NCBI RefSeq assembly: GCF_000340885.1
Contig: NC_020291.1
Location: 3,223,001-3,287,000 of the forward strand
Source: Clostridium saccharoperbutylacetonicum N1-4(HMT)
Lineage (GTDB): Bacteria > Bacillota > Clostridia > Clostridiales > Clostridiaceae
DNA: 64,000 nt
Direction of reading: 5' to 3'
The stretch's first letter is position 1, and the number at the start of each line of letters is the position of its first letter. A model generated the notes under the pieces. That model saw only the letters and a list, made by a program, of their open reading frames with translations, was not told the origin of the DNA and ran no database searches. This document shows positions 56,183 to 64,000 of the stretch, in pieces. Made by a program: the position numbers and the translations under genes.

Positions 56183-59100
56183 ATGATTAGTATGAAGAGA
56201 GTAAATGAAGCTTTTAGTGAGTATGAATCACGTGGAAACTTAAATACAGCAATTATAGAATCAGTAGTTTTGCGTAAGAAAACAAAAATATTAGAAATGG
56301 AAATAAGTTCTGATAACTATATAGAATTGAATGAAATTGAGAGTTTTAATAATTTCATTAAGCAAAGATTTTCTTTAAATGATTCGAAGATTCGCGTTAA
56401 ATATACTGATGCAGCAAATATAAAGCCTATAGAAGAAGAATTAGAAAATATTATATGTTCTTTGTCTAATAAATATCCTGCATTAAAGTCAGTTGTAAAT
56501 AATTGTGAATATGAGGTTATTGATAAAAATATTAACTTTAATTTGAGAATTCCAGTATCAGGTTTTCTAAAAACTATGGATTATGATAAAAAAATTAATA
56601 GTGTTTTAAAAATTATGTATGGAAAGCAATATGATATTAAATTTATTGACACAATAAGTGGTGAAGAAATTGCTAAAATGACAGAAGAAAAACGTGCAAA
56701 TGAAATGATGTATATCAAAAAAGAGATCAAAAATACACAAAGTATTGCTTCACCACCTCCTGAAGCACCTAAAAAAATTGAGGAAGTTAAAACTGATTCA
56801 AAGGCAGAAGGTGATGTTAAGAAAAACACATTATTAATTATGGGAAGAAACGCTAATATAAAGGAACCTGTAATTAAAATTAATGACATTACACCAGATG
56901 AGGGACGAATAGCTTTAGAAGGTGAAATATCTAATTTAGAAGCTAAAGAACTTAGAAGTGGAAAGATGCTGATTTCTTTTGATTTATACGATGGAACAAA
57001 TTCAATGACTTGTAAAGCCTTCTGTAAACCAGGTGAATATGATGAGGTATTCTCTAGAATAAAAAAAGCTAAGGGACTTAGGCTTGCAGGAAATGCAGGT
57101 TATAGTAATTTTTCTCATGAAACTGAATTTATTGCTAACACAATAGTTGAAGCAGAAGGAATGAGAAGATATAAGAGAATGGATAATTCAGAGATGAAGA
57201 GAGTAGAACTTCATATGCATACTCAAATGAGTCAGATGGATGCAATGAGCAGCGCTTCTGATCTAATAAAAAGAGCTATGAGTTGGGGAATGAAGTCAAT
57301 AGCTATAACTGACCATGGAGTTGTTCAGTCCTTTCCGGAAGCCCATAAGCTTCTTGGAAGAGATAATAAAGATATGAAGGTTATTTATGGGGTTGAAGCA
57401 TATTTAGCACCAGATAAGAAACCTTCAGTAACTAATTCAAAAGGGCAGAGAATAGATACTACATATTGTGTTTTAGATTTAGAAACTACAGGTTTTTCAC
57501 CACGAACAGAAAAAATTACTGAAATAGGTATTATGAAAATTAAAGATGGAAAAATATTAGATAAATTCAGCACTTTTGTAAACCCACAAAAGCCAATTCC
57601 AATGAGAGTTGTTGAAGTAACTAAAATAACTGATGATATGGTAAGCAGTGCAGAAACCATAGAAAAGGTATTTCCTAAAATGCTTGAGTTTATTGAAGGA
57701 AGTGTATTAGTTGCACATAATGCTGAATTTGATATTAATTTCTTAAAGCACAATGCAAAAGTACTGGGTTATGACTTTGATTTCACTTATGTTGATACTT
57801 TGCCTTTAGCACAAGATGTTTTTCCTGACTTTAAGTCTTATAAATTAGGAAGAATTGCAAAAAACTTAGGTATAAAGGTTGAAGTTGCTCATAGAGCTCT
57901 AGATGATGTAGACACAACAGTTAAGGTATTTAATATAATGCTTGAAATACTTAAGGAAAGAGGAGCAGAAAGTGTTGAAGAGATAGATTTATATGCTGCT
58001 GATGAAGATGCTCAAAAAGTAGCTTATAAGAAGGTAAGGACTTATCATGCAATAATACTAGCAAAGGATTATGTTGGTTTAAAGAATTTATATAAGCTCG
58101 TATCTTATTCACACTTGGACTACTTTTATAAAAAACCACGTATACTAAAAAGTATGTTTGAAAAATATTCTGAAGGTCTAATACTTGGAAGTGCTTGTAG
58201 TGAAGGTGAGTTATTTCAAGCTATCTTATTAGGTAGATCTGATGAGCAAATTGAAGAAATTGCAAAATTCTATGATTATTTAGAAATTCAACCTTTAGGA
58301 AATAATGATTATTTAGTGAGACAAGAGCAAGTTCCTAGCAGGGAATATTTAAAAGACATTAATAAGAAAATTGTGACTTTAGCAGAAAAATTAAATAAAC
58401 CTGTAGTTGGAACAGGAGATGTTCACTTCTTAGATCCAGAGGATGAAATTTATAGACGTATTTTAGAGGCAGGTCAAGGATTTAAGGATGCAGATCAACA
58501 AGCTCCATTGTATTTAAGAACTACAGAAGAAATGCTTGAGGAATTTTCGTATTTAGGAAGAGATAAGGCATATGAAGTAGTAGTTACAAATACAAATAAG
58601 ATAGCTGATATGTGTGAACAAATCAGCCCTATTTCACCAGAAAAATGTCCTCCACATATTGATGGCTGTGAACAAACTATTAAAGATATAGCTTATGATA
58701 AAGCTCATGAGTTATATGGGGATCCACTACCAGAAATTGTTCAGGCAAGACTTGATAAAGAATTAGATTCCATTATTAAAAATGGATTTTCAGTTATGTA
58801 TATAATTGCACAAAAGTTGGTTTGGAAATCAAATGAAGATGGATATCTAGTAGGTTCTAGAGGATCTGTTGGTTCTTCTTTTGTTGCTAATATGACTGGT
58901 ATTACAGAAGTTAATTCGTTACCACCTCACTATAGATGTGCAAAATGTAAGTACTCAGATTTTGAGGATTACGGTGTTTTAAATGGTTTTGACTTACCAG
59001 ATAAAGTATGTCCAGTTTGTGGTGAGAATCTTCACAAGGATGGAATAGATATACCATTTGAAACCTTTTTGGGATTTAATGGAGATAAAGAACCAGATAT

Positions 59101-60538
59101 AGATTTAAACTTCTCAGGAGAATATCAAGCAAAAGCTCATAGGTATACAGAAGTTATTTTTGGTAAAGGTACTACCTTTAAGGCAGGAACAATAGGTACT
59201 ATTGCAGAAAAAACTGCTTTTGGTTATGTCAAAAAGTATTTTGAAGAAAAAAATATTCCTGTTAATAAAGCAGAGACAATGAGAATTGCTTTAGGTTGTA
59301 CAGGTATTAAAAGAACTACAGGACAGCATCCAGGTGGAATAATAGTTGTACCTAAGGGACGTGAAATTTTTGAATTTTGTCCAGTTCAGCATCCTGCTGA
59401 TGACCCTAATTCAGATATTATCACAACACATTTTGATTATCACTCAATTGATCAAAATCTTTTGAAGCTTGATATCTTAGGCCACGACGATCCTACTGTT
59501 ATTAGAATGCTTCAGGATTTAACAGGAGTAGATCCTAAGGATATACCTATGGATGATAAGGAAACAATGTCATTATTTTATTCAACAAAGGCTCTTGGTG
59601 TTACTCCAGATCAAATTAATTCAGAAGTAGGAACCTTTGGTATTCCTGAATTTGGTACTAAATTTGTTAGAGGAATGCTTGTAGATACTAAACCTAAAAC
59701 TTTCTCTGACTTATTATGTATTTCAGGACTTTCTCATGGTACAGATGTATGGCTTGGAAATGCTAAGGACTTAATCGATAATGGAGTAATTACAAGCATA
59801 AGTGATGCGGTATGTACAAGAGATGATATTATGGTATATTTAATTAAAAAAGGTCTCCCTCCTAATACTGCTTTTAAAATAATGGAAACTGTTCGTAAAG
59901 GAAAGGCATTAAAAGAACCTAAGTGGCCAGAATATGAAGCATTAATGAGATCTAATGAAGTACCAGAATGGTATATAGAATCATGTAAAAAAATAAAATA
60001 CATGTTTCCAAAGGCTCATGCTGCTGCTTATGTAATGATGGCATTTAGAATCGCTTGGTTTAAGGTTCATATACCTAGAGCTTATTATGCAACATATTTT
60101 AGTATCAGAGCAAAAGCTTTTGATGCAGAATTTATGATCTTTGGTAAAGAAAAAGTTAAAGCAAAGATGCAAGAAATAAATGCTATGGGTAATGATGCAG
60201 GCCCTAAAGATAAAGATATGTATGATGATCTAGAAATAGTATTAGAAATGTATGAAAGAGGTATTAAATTCCTTCCAATAGATTTATACAAATCACATGC
60301 TACAAGATTTCAAGTTGAAGAAAGTGGAATAAGACCTTCACTTAACAGTATAGCTGGAATGGGAAATGTAGCAGCTGAGGGAATTGCTAATGCGGCTAAA
60401 GAAAAAGAATTTAACTCTGTAGATGATGTAAAGAAGCGTTCTAAAATTGGTAATGCTGGTATAGAGTTACTTAGAAAGTTTGATTGTTTAAAGGGTCTTC
60501 CAGAAAGTGATCAAATGTGTTTCTTTGATGTAGTTTAA
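56183..60538 (+). CDS. polC: DNA polymerase III PolC-type alpha subunit
   Basis: About 1450 residues, standard for PolC. Domains in order: N-terminal region (1-220), OB fold (about 225-315), PHP (HMHTQMSQMDAMSS), the DnaQ-like 3'-5' exonuclease inserted in PHP (VLDLETTGFSPRTEKITE, then DDVDTTVKVF), the polymerase core with a zinc site (CAKCKYSDF and CPVCG), palm motifs EPDIDLNFSGEYQ, and the C-terminal helical domain. It is the main replicative polymerase. AGAGGG lies 3 bases before ATG 56183 and 12 before ATG 56192, so the start is uncertain; an ATG at 56150 has no ribosome site. Confidence 0.95.
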   Translation: MISMKRVNEAFSEYESRGNLNTAIIESVVLRKKTKILEMEISSDNYIELNEIESFNNFIKQRFSLNDSKIRVKYTDAANIKPIEEELENIICSLSNKYPALKSVVNNCEYEVIDKNINFNLRIPVSGFLKTMDYDKKINSVLKIMYGKQYDIKFIDTISGEEIAKMTEEKRANEMMYIKKEIKNTQSIASPPPEAPKKIEEVKTDSKAEGDVKKNTLLIMGRNANIKEPVIKINDITPDEGRIALEGEISNLEAKELRSGKMLISFDLYDGTNSMTCKAFCKPGEYDEVFSRIKKAKGLRLAGNAGYSNFSHETEFIANTIVEAEGMRRYKRMDNSEMKRVELHMHTQMSQMDAMSSASDLIKRAMSWGMKSIAITDHGVVQSFPEAHKLLGRDNKDMKVIYGVEAYLAPDKKPSVTNSKGQRIDTTYCVLDLETTGFSPRTEKITEIGIMKIKDGKILDKFSTFVNPQKPIPMRVVEVTKITDDMVSSAETIEKVFPKMLEFIEGSVLVAHNAEFDINFLKHNAKVLGYDFDFTYVDTLPLAQDVFPDFKSYKLGRIAKNLGIKVEVAHRALDDVDTTVKVFNIMLEILKERGAESVEEIDLYAADEDAQKVAYKKVRTYHAIILAKDYVGLKNLYKLVSYSHLDYFYKKPRILKSMFEKYSEGLILGSACSEGELFQAILLGRSDEQIEEIAKFYDYLEIQPLGNNDYLVRQEQVPSREYLKDINKKIVTLAEKLNKPVVGTGDVHFLDPEDEIYRRILEAGQGFKDADQQAPLYLRTTEEMLEEFSYLGRDKAYEVVVTNTNKIADMCEQISPISPEKCPPHIDGCEQTIKDIAYDKAHELYGDPLPEIVQARLDKELDSIIKNGFSVMYIIAQKLVWKSNEDGYLVGSRGSVGSSFVANMTGITEVNSLPPHYRCAKCKYSDFEDYGVLNGFDLPDKVCPVCGENLHKDGIDIPFETFLGFNGDKEPDIDLNFSGEYQAKAHRYTEVIFGKGTTFKAGTIGTIAEKTAFGYVKKYFEEKNIPVNKAETMRIALGCTGIKRTTGQHPGGIIVVPKGREIFEFCPVQHPADDPNSDIITTHFDYHSIDQNLLKLDILGHDDPTVIRMLQDLTGVDPKDIPMDDKETMSLFYSTKALGVTPDQINSEVGTFGIPEFGTKFVRGMLVDTKPKTFSDLLCISGLSHGTDVWLGNAKDLIDNGVITSISDAVCTRDDIMVYLIKKGLPPNTAFKIMETVRKGKALKEPKWPEYEALMRSNEVPEWYIESCKKIKYMFPKAHAAAYVMMAFRIAWFKVHIPRAYYATYFSIRAKAFDAEFMIFGKEKVKAKMQEINAMGNDAGPKDKDMYDDLEIVLEMYERGIKFLPIDLYKSHATRFQVEESGIRPSLNSIAGMGNVAAEGIANAAKEKEFNSVDDVKKRSKIGNAGIELLRKFDCLKGLPESDQMCFFDVV

Positions 60539-60560
60539 ATAATGCAATGTATTATAAATA

Positions 60561-60600
60561 AAGCCTATATCTTATTTAATATAAGGATATAGGCTTTTTG
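60561..60600 (+). terminator. Terminator of polC
   Basis: AAGCCTATATCTTAT (60561-60575) pairs with ATAAGGATATAGGCTT (60581-60596), then TTTTT. Confidence 0.9.
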
Positions 60601-60616
60601 TTATTTTATTTTTAAT

Positions 60617-60674
60617 TTGATTATTTATAATAAAAATGCTATACTTACCTAGGTAATAATTACTTAGGTAAGTA
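60617..60674 (+). promoter_or_regulatory. marR-FUSC promoter with palindromic operator
   Basis: TTGATT (60617-60622), 17-base spacer, TATACT (60640-60645). A 10-bp inverted repeat TACTTACCTA (60642-60651) / TAGGTAAGTA (60665-60674) covers the -10 box and start, and contains the inner palindrome TTACCTAGGTAA. This is a clear autoregulatory operator for the MarR protein encoded next. Confidence 0.85.
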
Positions 60675-60689
60675 TATGGAGGTTTAAAA

Positions 60690-61097
60690 ATGATTTTACA
60701 TGGACATAACGTGAATCAGTTAGCAAGAAGTTTTACAAAAAAATTGAATGAGAAAATTTCACCACTTGGATTATATTCATCACAATGGGGAATTGTATTA
60801 TACTTACACAAGAAAAAGCAATGTACTCAAATTGAACTATGTAAGTACCTTGGAGTTGAAGCACCAACAATTACAAGAACTTTAGTTAGAATGGAAGAGA
60901 TGGGAATTGTAATAAGAACAGAAGGAAAAGACAAACGAGAGAGACGTATTGAATTAACAGAAAAGGCTTATGATATGTTTCCTAGTTGGTATGAGGCTGC
61001 TACGAGTATAGAAATAGAGGCAATAAAGAATATTTCTGAAGAGGAACTTGAAAACTTTAATAAAACATTAGAAAAAATGATGAAAAACTTAAATTAA
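60690..61097 (+). CDS. MarR-family regulator of the FUSC gene
   Basis: 135 residues. Winged helix: CTQIELCKYLGVEAPTITRTLVRMEE, then GIVIRTEGKDKRERRIELT with the typical wing. Co-directional with the FUSC gene 22 bases on and preceded by a palindrome over the promoter, so autorepression relieved by a toxic or aromatic ligand is likely. Ribosome site GGAGG lies 8 bases before ATG. Confidence 0.9.
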   Translation: MILHGHNVNQLARSFTKKLNEKISPLGLYSSQWGIVLYLHKKKQCTQIELCKYLGVEAPTITRTLVRMEEMGIVIRTEGKDKRERRIELTEKAYDMFPSWYEAATSIEIEAIKNISEEELENFNKTLEKMMKNLN

Positions 61098-61119
61098 AAC
61101 AAGAAGGAAAGAAGATAAT

Positions 61120-63006
61120 ATGAATATAGGTATAATAAAACAAGCGTTTAAATTAAATAAAAATCCTTTTCCATGGGAAAAGGCTCTAAGTGCAGCTCTT
61201 TGTGGAGGGTTTCCAGTACTTATAGGACTGCTATTAAATCAGGTTAGATATGGATTATTAGGTGCAATTGGAGGATTTACATATTTGTATGTATTTAATG
61301 AGCCGTATGCACAACGTGTAAAGAAAATATTTTTCATTGCTATTGGTATAACAACTTCAGTTTGCTTAGGAATTTTTGTTGCTCCATATCCAGCTCTAAT
61401 TGTGCTGATAGTAGGATTAATAGGAATAATTACAACCTTCATTTTTGGCATACTTAAGATAACTGGGCCAGCTGCAGTATTTTTTATATTGAGTTTTACA
61501 ATGACAACAGGGATAAAGCTTGAAAATTCTGATATACCTATATTTATTGGAGTTGTATTTGCAAGTAGTATGTTTTCTTGGATAGTTAGTTTAATTGGAT
61601 ACTTTTTTAATCCTCATGGTCCTGAACTGAAAAAGATAAAAGTAGTATACTTAGCATTGACGGAATTTGCAGAAGTTATTGGAAGTAAAGATATCAGCCA
61701 AGTACGAAATCGAGTAGTTAATTCACTGAGGGAAGCGGAAGAAATTCTTAATGTAGGTTATAATAGCTGGAAGGTTTCATTTATATTTAATCGGCTAGTG
61801 CTTTTAAATAAACATGCTAATAAATTATTCTTAACATTACTTGAACTAAATTCAAAGAGTTCAAATGAATTACCAAAAGAACTAATTGAAATGATAAGAA
61901 AATTACAGGCTGGTGTTGACTTGAGTCAAGATGAAACTATTAGAATAAACAAAATATCGAGAGAATTTCATACTGAATATAATAAGGTTTTGGAGGTGAT
62001 TTATGATATAGAATCTATTATGAATTTACCGTTAAGATATATTGGACATAGTATTGAAATCAAAAAACCATCAATAACAATAAAATTTATTAAGGCCATA
62101 AATAAAGATTCAATAGTATTTGTTAATTCAATAAGATATGGAATAGTACTTTCGGTATCAGCAATTGTAGCATTTTATTTTCCATTTACAAGGCCATATT
62201 GGATAACTTTATCTTGTGCTGCTGTTATGTGTGGATCAACAATTATGGCAACTTTTCATAGGGCAATTCAACGTTCTGTAGGAACAATAATTGGTATAGT
62301 ATTAGCTATAGCTATCTTAAGTTTTCAACCACAGGGATTTATGGTTGTAGTAGTAAATATGTGTTTAACAGCATTAATAGAACTTGCTATTTCAAGAAAT
62401 TATGCTCTAGCTGCAATATTTATAACACCTAATTCTATACTTATAGCAGAAAATTCAACTCAAATTCATAATATAGGTTATTTTGCTACAGCACGTATTA
62501 CTGATATAATTGTTGGGTCTGCAATTGGTTTAATTGGAACATATATAATTGGACGTAAATCAGCATCAAGTAGATTGCCAGATTTAATGGCAAAATTATT
62601 GCGTAGTCACTCTAGAGTGCTCGTGTTTTTAGCAAGTAATAACAGTGATAATGATACAAATGCTATAAGAGAAAAAATGGAAATTGATCACATGAACTTT
62701 AAAATGGCGTATAATACAGCATTGGGAGAGATTCCTAATAATGAAGAAATGCTTGAAATGATGTGGCCTGCATTTTATTCGTTGGAGCATATTAGTTACT
62801 TATTGACCCAATATTGTTCTGAAAAAGGACATATAAGTATAAAAGATGATGAGTTAGCTAAATTGATACTTATCTATGAAACAATGGCTAACAATATGGA
62901 ACAAAGAAATTCTATAAAACTTAGAACAGTTGAGATTATTAAAGAAATTTCTGAATTATGTGAAGAAATTAATAATCTTCAAAGTGCGTTAAGTATAAAA
63001 AACTAG
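61120..63006 (+). CDS. FUSC-family membrane exporter
   Basis: 628 residues. Two sets of about six membrane helices (about 20-165 and 340-475) separated and followed by soluble helical domains, the layout of aromatic acid exporter (AaeB) and fusaric-acid-resistance proteins. Conserved segment: FPFTRPYWITLSCAAVMCGS, followed by RAIQRSVGTIIG. It probably exports a hydrophobic or aromatic acid under MarR control. It needs no periplasmic adaptor in a Gram-positive cell. Ribosome site AAGAAGGAAAG. Confidence 0.87.
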   Translation: MNIGIIKQAFKLNKNPFPWEKALSAALCGGFPVLIGLLLNQVRYGLLGAIGGFTYLYVFNEPYAQRVKKIFFIAIGITTSVCLGIFVAPYPALIVLIVGLIGIITTFIFGILKITGPAAVFFILSFTMTTGIKLENSDIPIFIGVVFASSMFSWIVSLIGYFFNPHGPELKKIKVVYLALTEFAEVIGSKDISQVRNRVVNSLREAEEILNVGYNSWKVSFIFNRLVLLNKHANKLFLTLLELNSKSSNELPKELIEMIRKLQAGVDLSQDETIRINKISREFHTEYNKVLEVIYDIESIMNLPLRYIGHSIEIKKPSITIKFIKAINKDSIVFVNSIRYGIVLSVSAIVAFYFPFTRPYWITLSCAAVMCGSTIMATFHRAIQRSVGTIIGIVLAIAILSFQPQGFMVVVVNMCLTALIELAISRNYALAAIFITPNSILIAENSTQIHNIGYFATARITDIIVGSAIGLIGTYIIGRKSASSRLPDLMAKLLRSHSRVLVFLASNNSDNDTNAIREKMEIDHMNFKMAYNTALGEIPNNEEMLEMMWPAFYSLEHISYLLTQYCSEKGHISIKDDELAKLILIYETMANNMEQRNSIKLRTVEIIKEISELCEEINNLQSALSIKN

Positions 63007-63057
63007 CTTAATAAATTTAGTTTTAAAGCGATTACAATAGATAAAGATATCAAAAGC

Positions 63058-63460
63058 GAGAATTAGACTTATGCAACAATTACCGAAATCAGATACATTT
63101 ATCTTCCACAGGACTAGTGAAATTTTCACTGGAAGGTTCTAAGTGGAAGGTTGCACTCATTTCTGCATGTTCCGGATGTAAAATATTTATAAGCTGTAAA
63201 TGAAACAAGCCATAGAGGAAACTCGACTCACGTTCGTTCACTGAGTAAGCGATTCACACCAAATCAGTTTTTTTAAAGGAGGTTAACTCATGATGAGTTA
63301 ACTAAGTTCAAGAAACCAAATCATAGATTTGGTTTCTTGAACTTATCTGCTTAATAACCATCATCAGCTCAATTTCACATGCCTGCTTCCAGAAAAATGC
63401 ATCGGATTTCTAGTTTAGTATTATAATTATAATTTCTCAATTATTCATGCTTATTACATT
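63058..63460. repeat. Dispersed repeat element, copy B, carrying an insert
   Basis: Same element as at 31878-32160: the inverted segments are GAAATCAGATACATTT (63085-63100) and AAATGCATCGGATTTC (63395-63410), and most of the rest matches. It is longer because about 142 bases (63209-63350) replace a short segment. Copy B follows the FUSC gene directly. Confidence 0.78.
63209..63350. repeat. Insert inside repeat copy B, with two perfect hairpins
   Basis: It contains ACTC...GAGT around GTTCGTTC (63221-63245), GTTAACTCA (63282-63290) / TGAGTTAAC (63294-63302), and a 19-bp perfect stem from 63304-63322 with 63326-63344. AGGAGG at 63278 is followed by ATG-ATG-AGT-TAA (63290-63301), a three-codon frame. 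Not present in copy A. Confidence 0.7.
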
Positions 63461-63566
63461 TCTAAGTAAAACTCTTAAATTGGATATCTATAAGTTTATT
63501 ATAGATTAAATAGTAATGTTAAATTGCTAAATATAAATTTAAAATTCAAGAGAGAATTGATAGCAT

Positions 63567-63628
63567 AAATTAAAAGGTGATGTCGCACTAAGATTTTAAT
63601 CTGCTAATGCTACAACACCTTTTAATTT
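63567..63628. terminator. Terminator-like inverted repeat
   Basis: AAATTAAAAGGTG (63567-63579) pairs with CACCTTTTAATTT (63616-63628); it serves the minus-strand transporter gene ending at 63651. Confidence 0.65.
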
Positions 63629-63650
63629 TAATATTATATTTTGTAAATAA

Positions 63651-64000
63651 TTAGTTTTTAGAACTACTTTTTGTTACTTTATTTATTACAGTTAATATAA
63701 TAATAGCTGCGATAGCCAATGCTATGAAAACTACAAAGCCATTTGAATATCCTGTTAAATTTGATCCGGAATTATCAATGAAAGAAGCCATAATTGGAGG
63801 AATTATAAAGCCTCCTAATGCACCAATTCCACCTATCCATCCTGAAGCACCACCAACTGCATGGGGTACAGCTTTAGGGACAATTTTAAAAACTGCTGCA
63901 TTAGTTGCACCCATACCAAGTGCTAAAATCAATATACCTGTTACTGAAAATGCAATAGAAGAACTTAAAGTTAAAAATACAGCACCTATAAGCATAACAC
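63651..64000 (-). CDS. NarK-type nitrate/nitrite MFS transporter, 3' part
   Basis: The visible 116 residues are the C-terminal end of a major facilitator protein: membrane segments with KIVPKAVPHAVGGASGWIGG, GALGGFIIPPIMASFID and a final helix. The sequence matches the NarK-type nitrate or nitrite transporter family by its Gly-rich signature. The gene runs off the right end of the window, so its start and most of its length are not seen. Confidence 0.78.
   Translation of the reverse strand, partial: VMLIGAVFLTLSSSIAFSVTGILILALGMGATNAAVFKIVPKAVPHAVGGASGWIGGIGALGGFIIPPIMASFIDNSGSNLTGYSNGFVVFIALAIAAIIILTVINKVTKSSSKN

Overview
The window is low-GC, AT-rich Firmicute DNA from a sporulating, obligately fermentative Clostridium sensu stricto, most like the solventogenic C. 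beijerinckii / C. saccharobutylicum group. Pointers are PolC, a Spo0E-family phosphatase, a CarD-family regulator, a KdgT-type permease, an AprAB/CysDN sulfate-assimilation operon and very frequent hairpin terminators. I infer the genus from gene content and codon use only. No rRNA, tRNA, CRISPR array or complete insertion sequence was seen.

Layout. 0-3.3 kb: two DUF4342 membrane proteins and a two-component system. 3.3-5.5 kb: an aldo/keto reductase, then an adenine-class purine riboswitch controlling adenosine deaminase. 5.5-9.8 kb: three paralogous galactose-binding-type proteins with no transporter partners and no lipobox, plus a small Spo0E-like gene. 9.8-12.5 kb: a decayed stretch, then an unknown protein, a hemerythrin, a DUF1540 protein and a BFD-like [2Fe-2S] protein. 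12.6-13.4 kb: a PHP phosphoesterase that has lost its C-terminus. 13.5-22.6 kb: a sulfate assimilation operon (binding protein, two permeases, ATPase, AprA-like and AprB-like subunits, CysD, CysN). 22.8-31.8 kb: separate regulators and enzymes (AbrB-like, two flavoproteins, PucR-like, MarR, CarD-like, methyltransferase, HisJ-like PHP, GH1).

31.9-43.0 kb is the most unusual part. It holds a dispersed repeat with inverted ends (second copy at 63.1 kb), an SDR gene, and a sigma-54 enhancer-binding protein. These are followed by three identical-pattern palindromes, a good -24/-12 promoter, and an operon of AtuA/DUF1446, its detached small domain, a ChbG-like deacetylase, a PTS EIIC and a cytoplasmic ceramidase-like protein. 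Convergent to the operon is an AraC-GH39 fusion whose glycosidase nucleophile is replaced by Gly.

43.3-52.6 kb: a flavoprotein with a zinc ribbon, a KdgT-like permease and a PhlG/phloretin-hydrolase-family protein. Next comes a rifampin ADP-ribosyltransferase sitting between duplicated fragments of the hydrolase and of a PRD regulator. Two Gfo/Idh dehydrogenases follow, one on each side of an RpiA preceded by a long, apparently structured leader. 52.7-64 kb: an EAL-CBS-GGDEF protein, acetate kinase, PolC, a MarR/FUSC efflux pair with a palindromic operator, and the 3' end of a NarK-like transporter running off the right edge.
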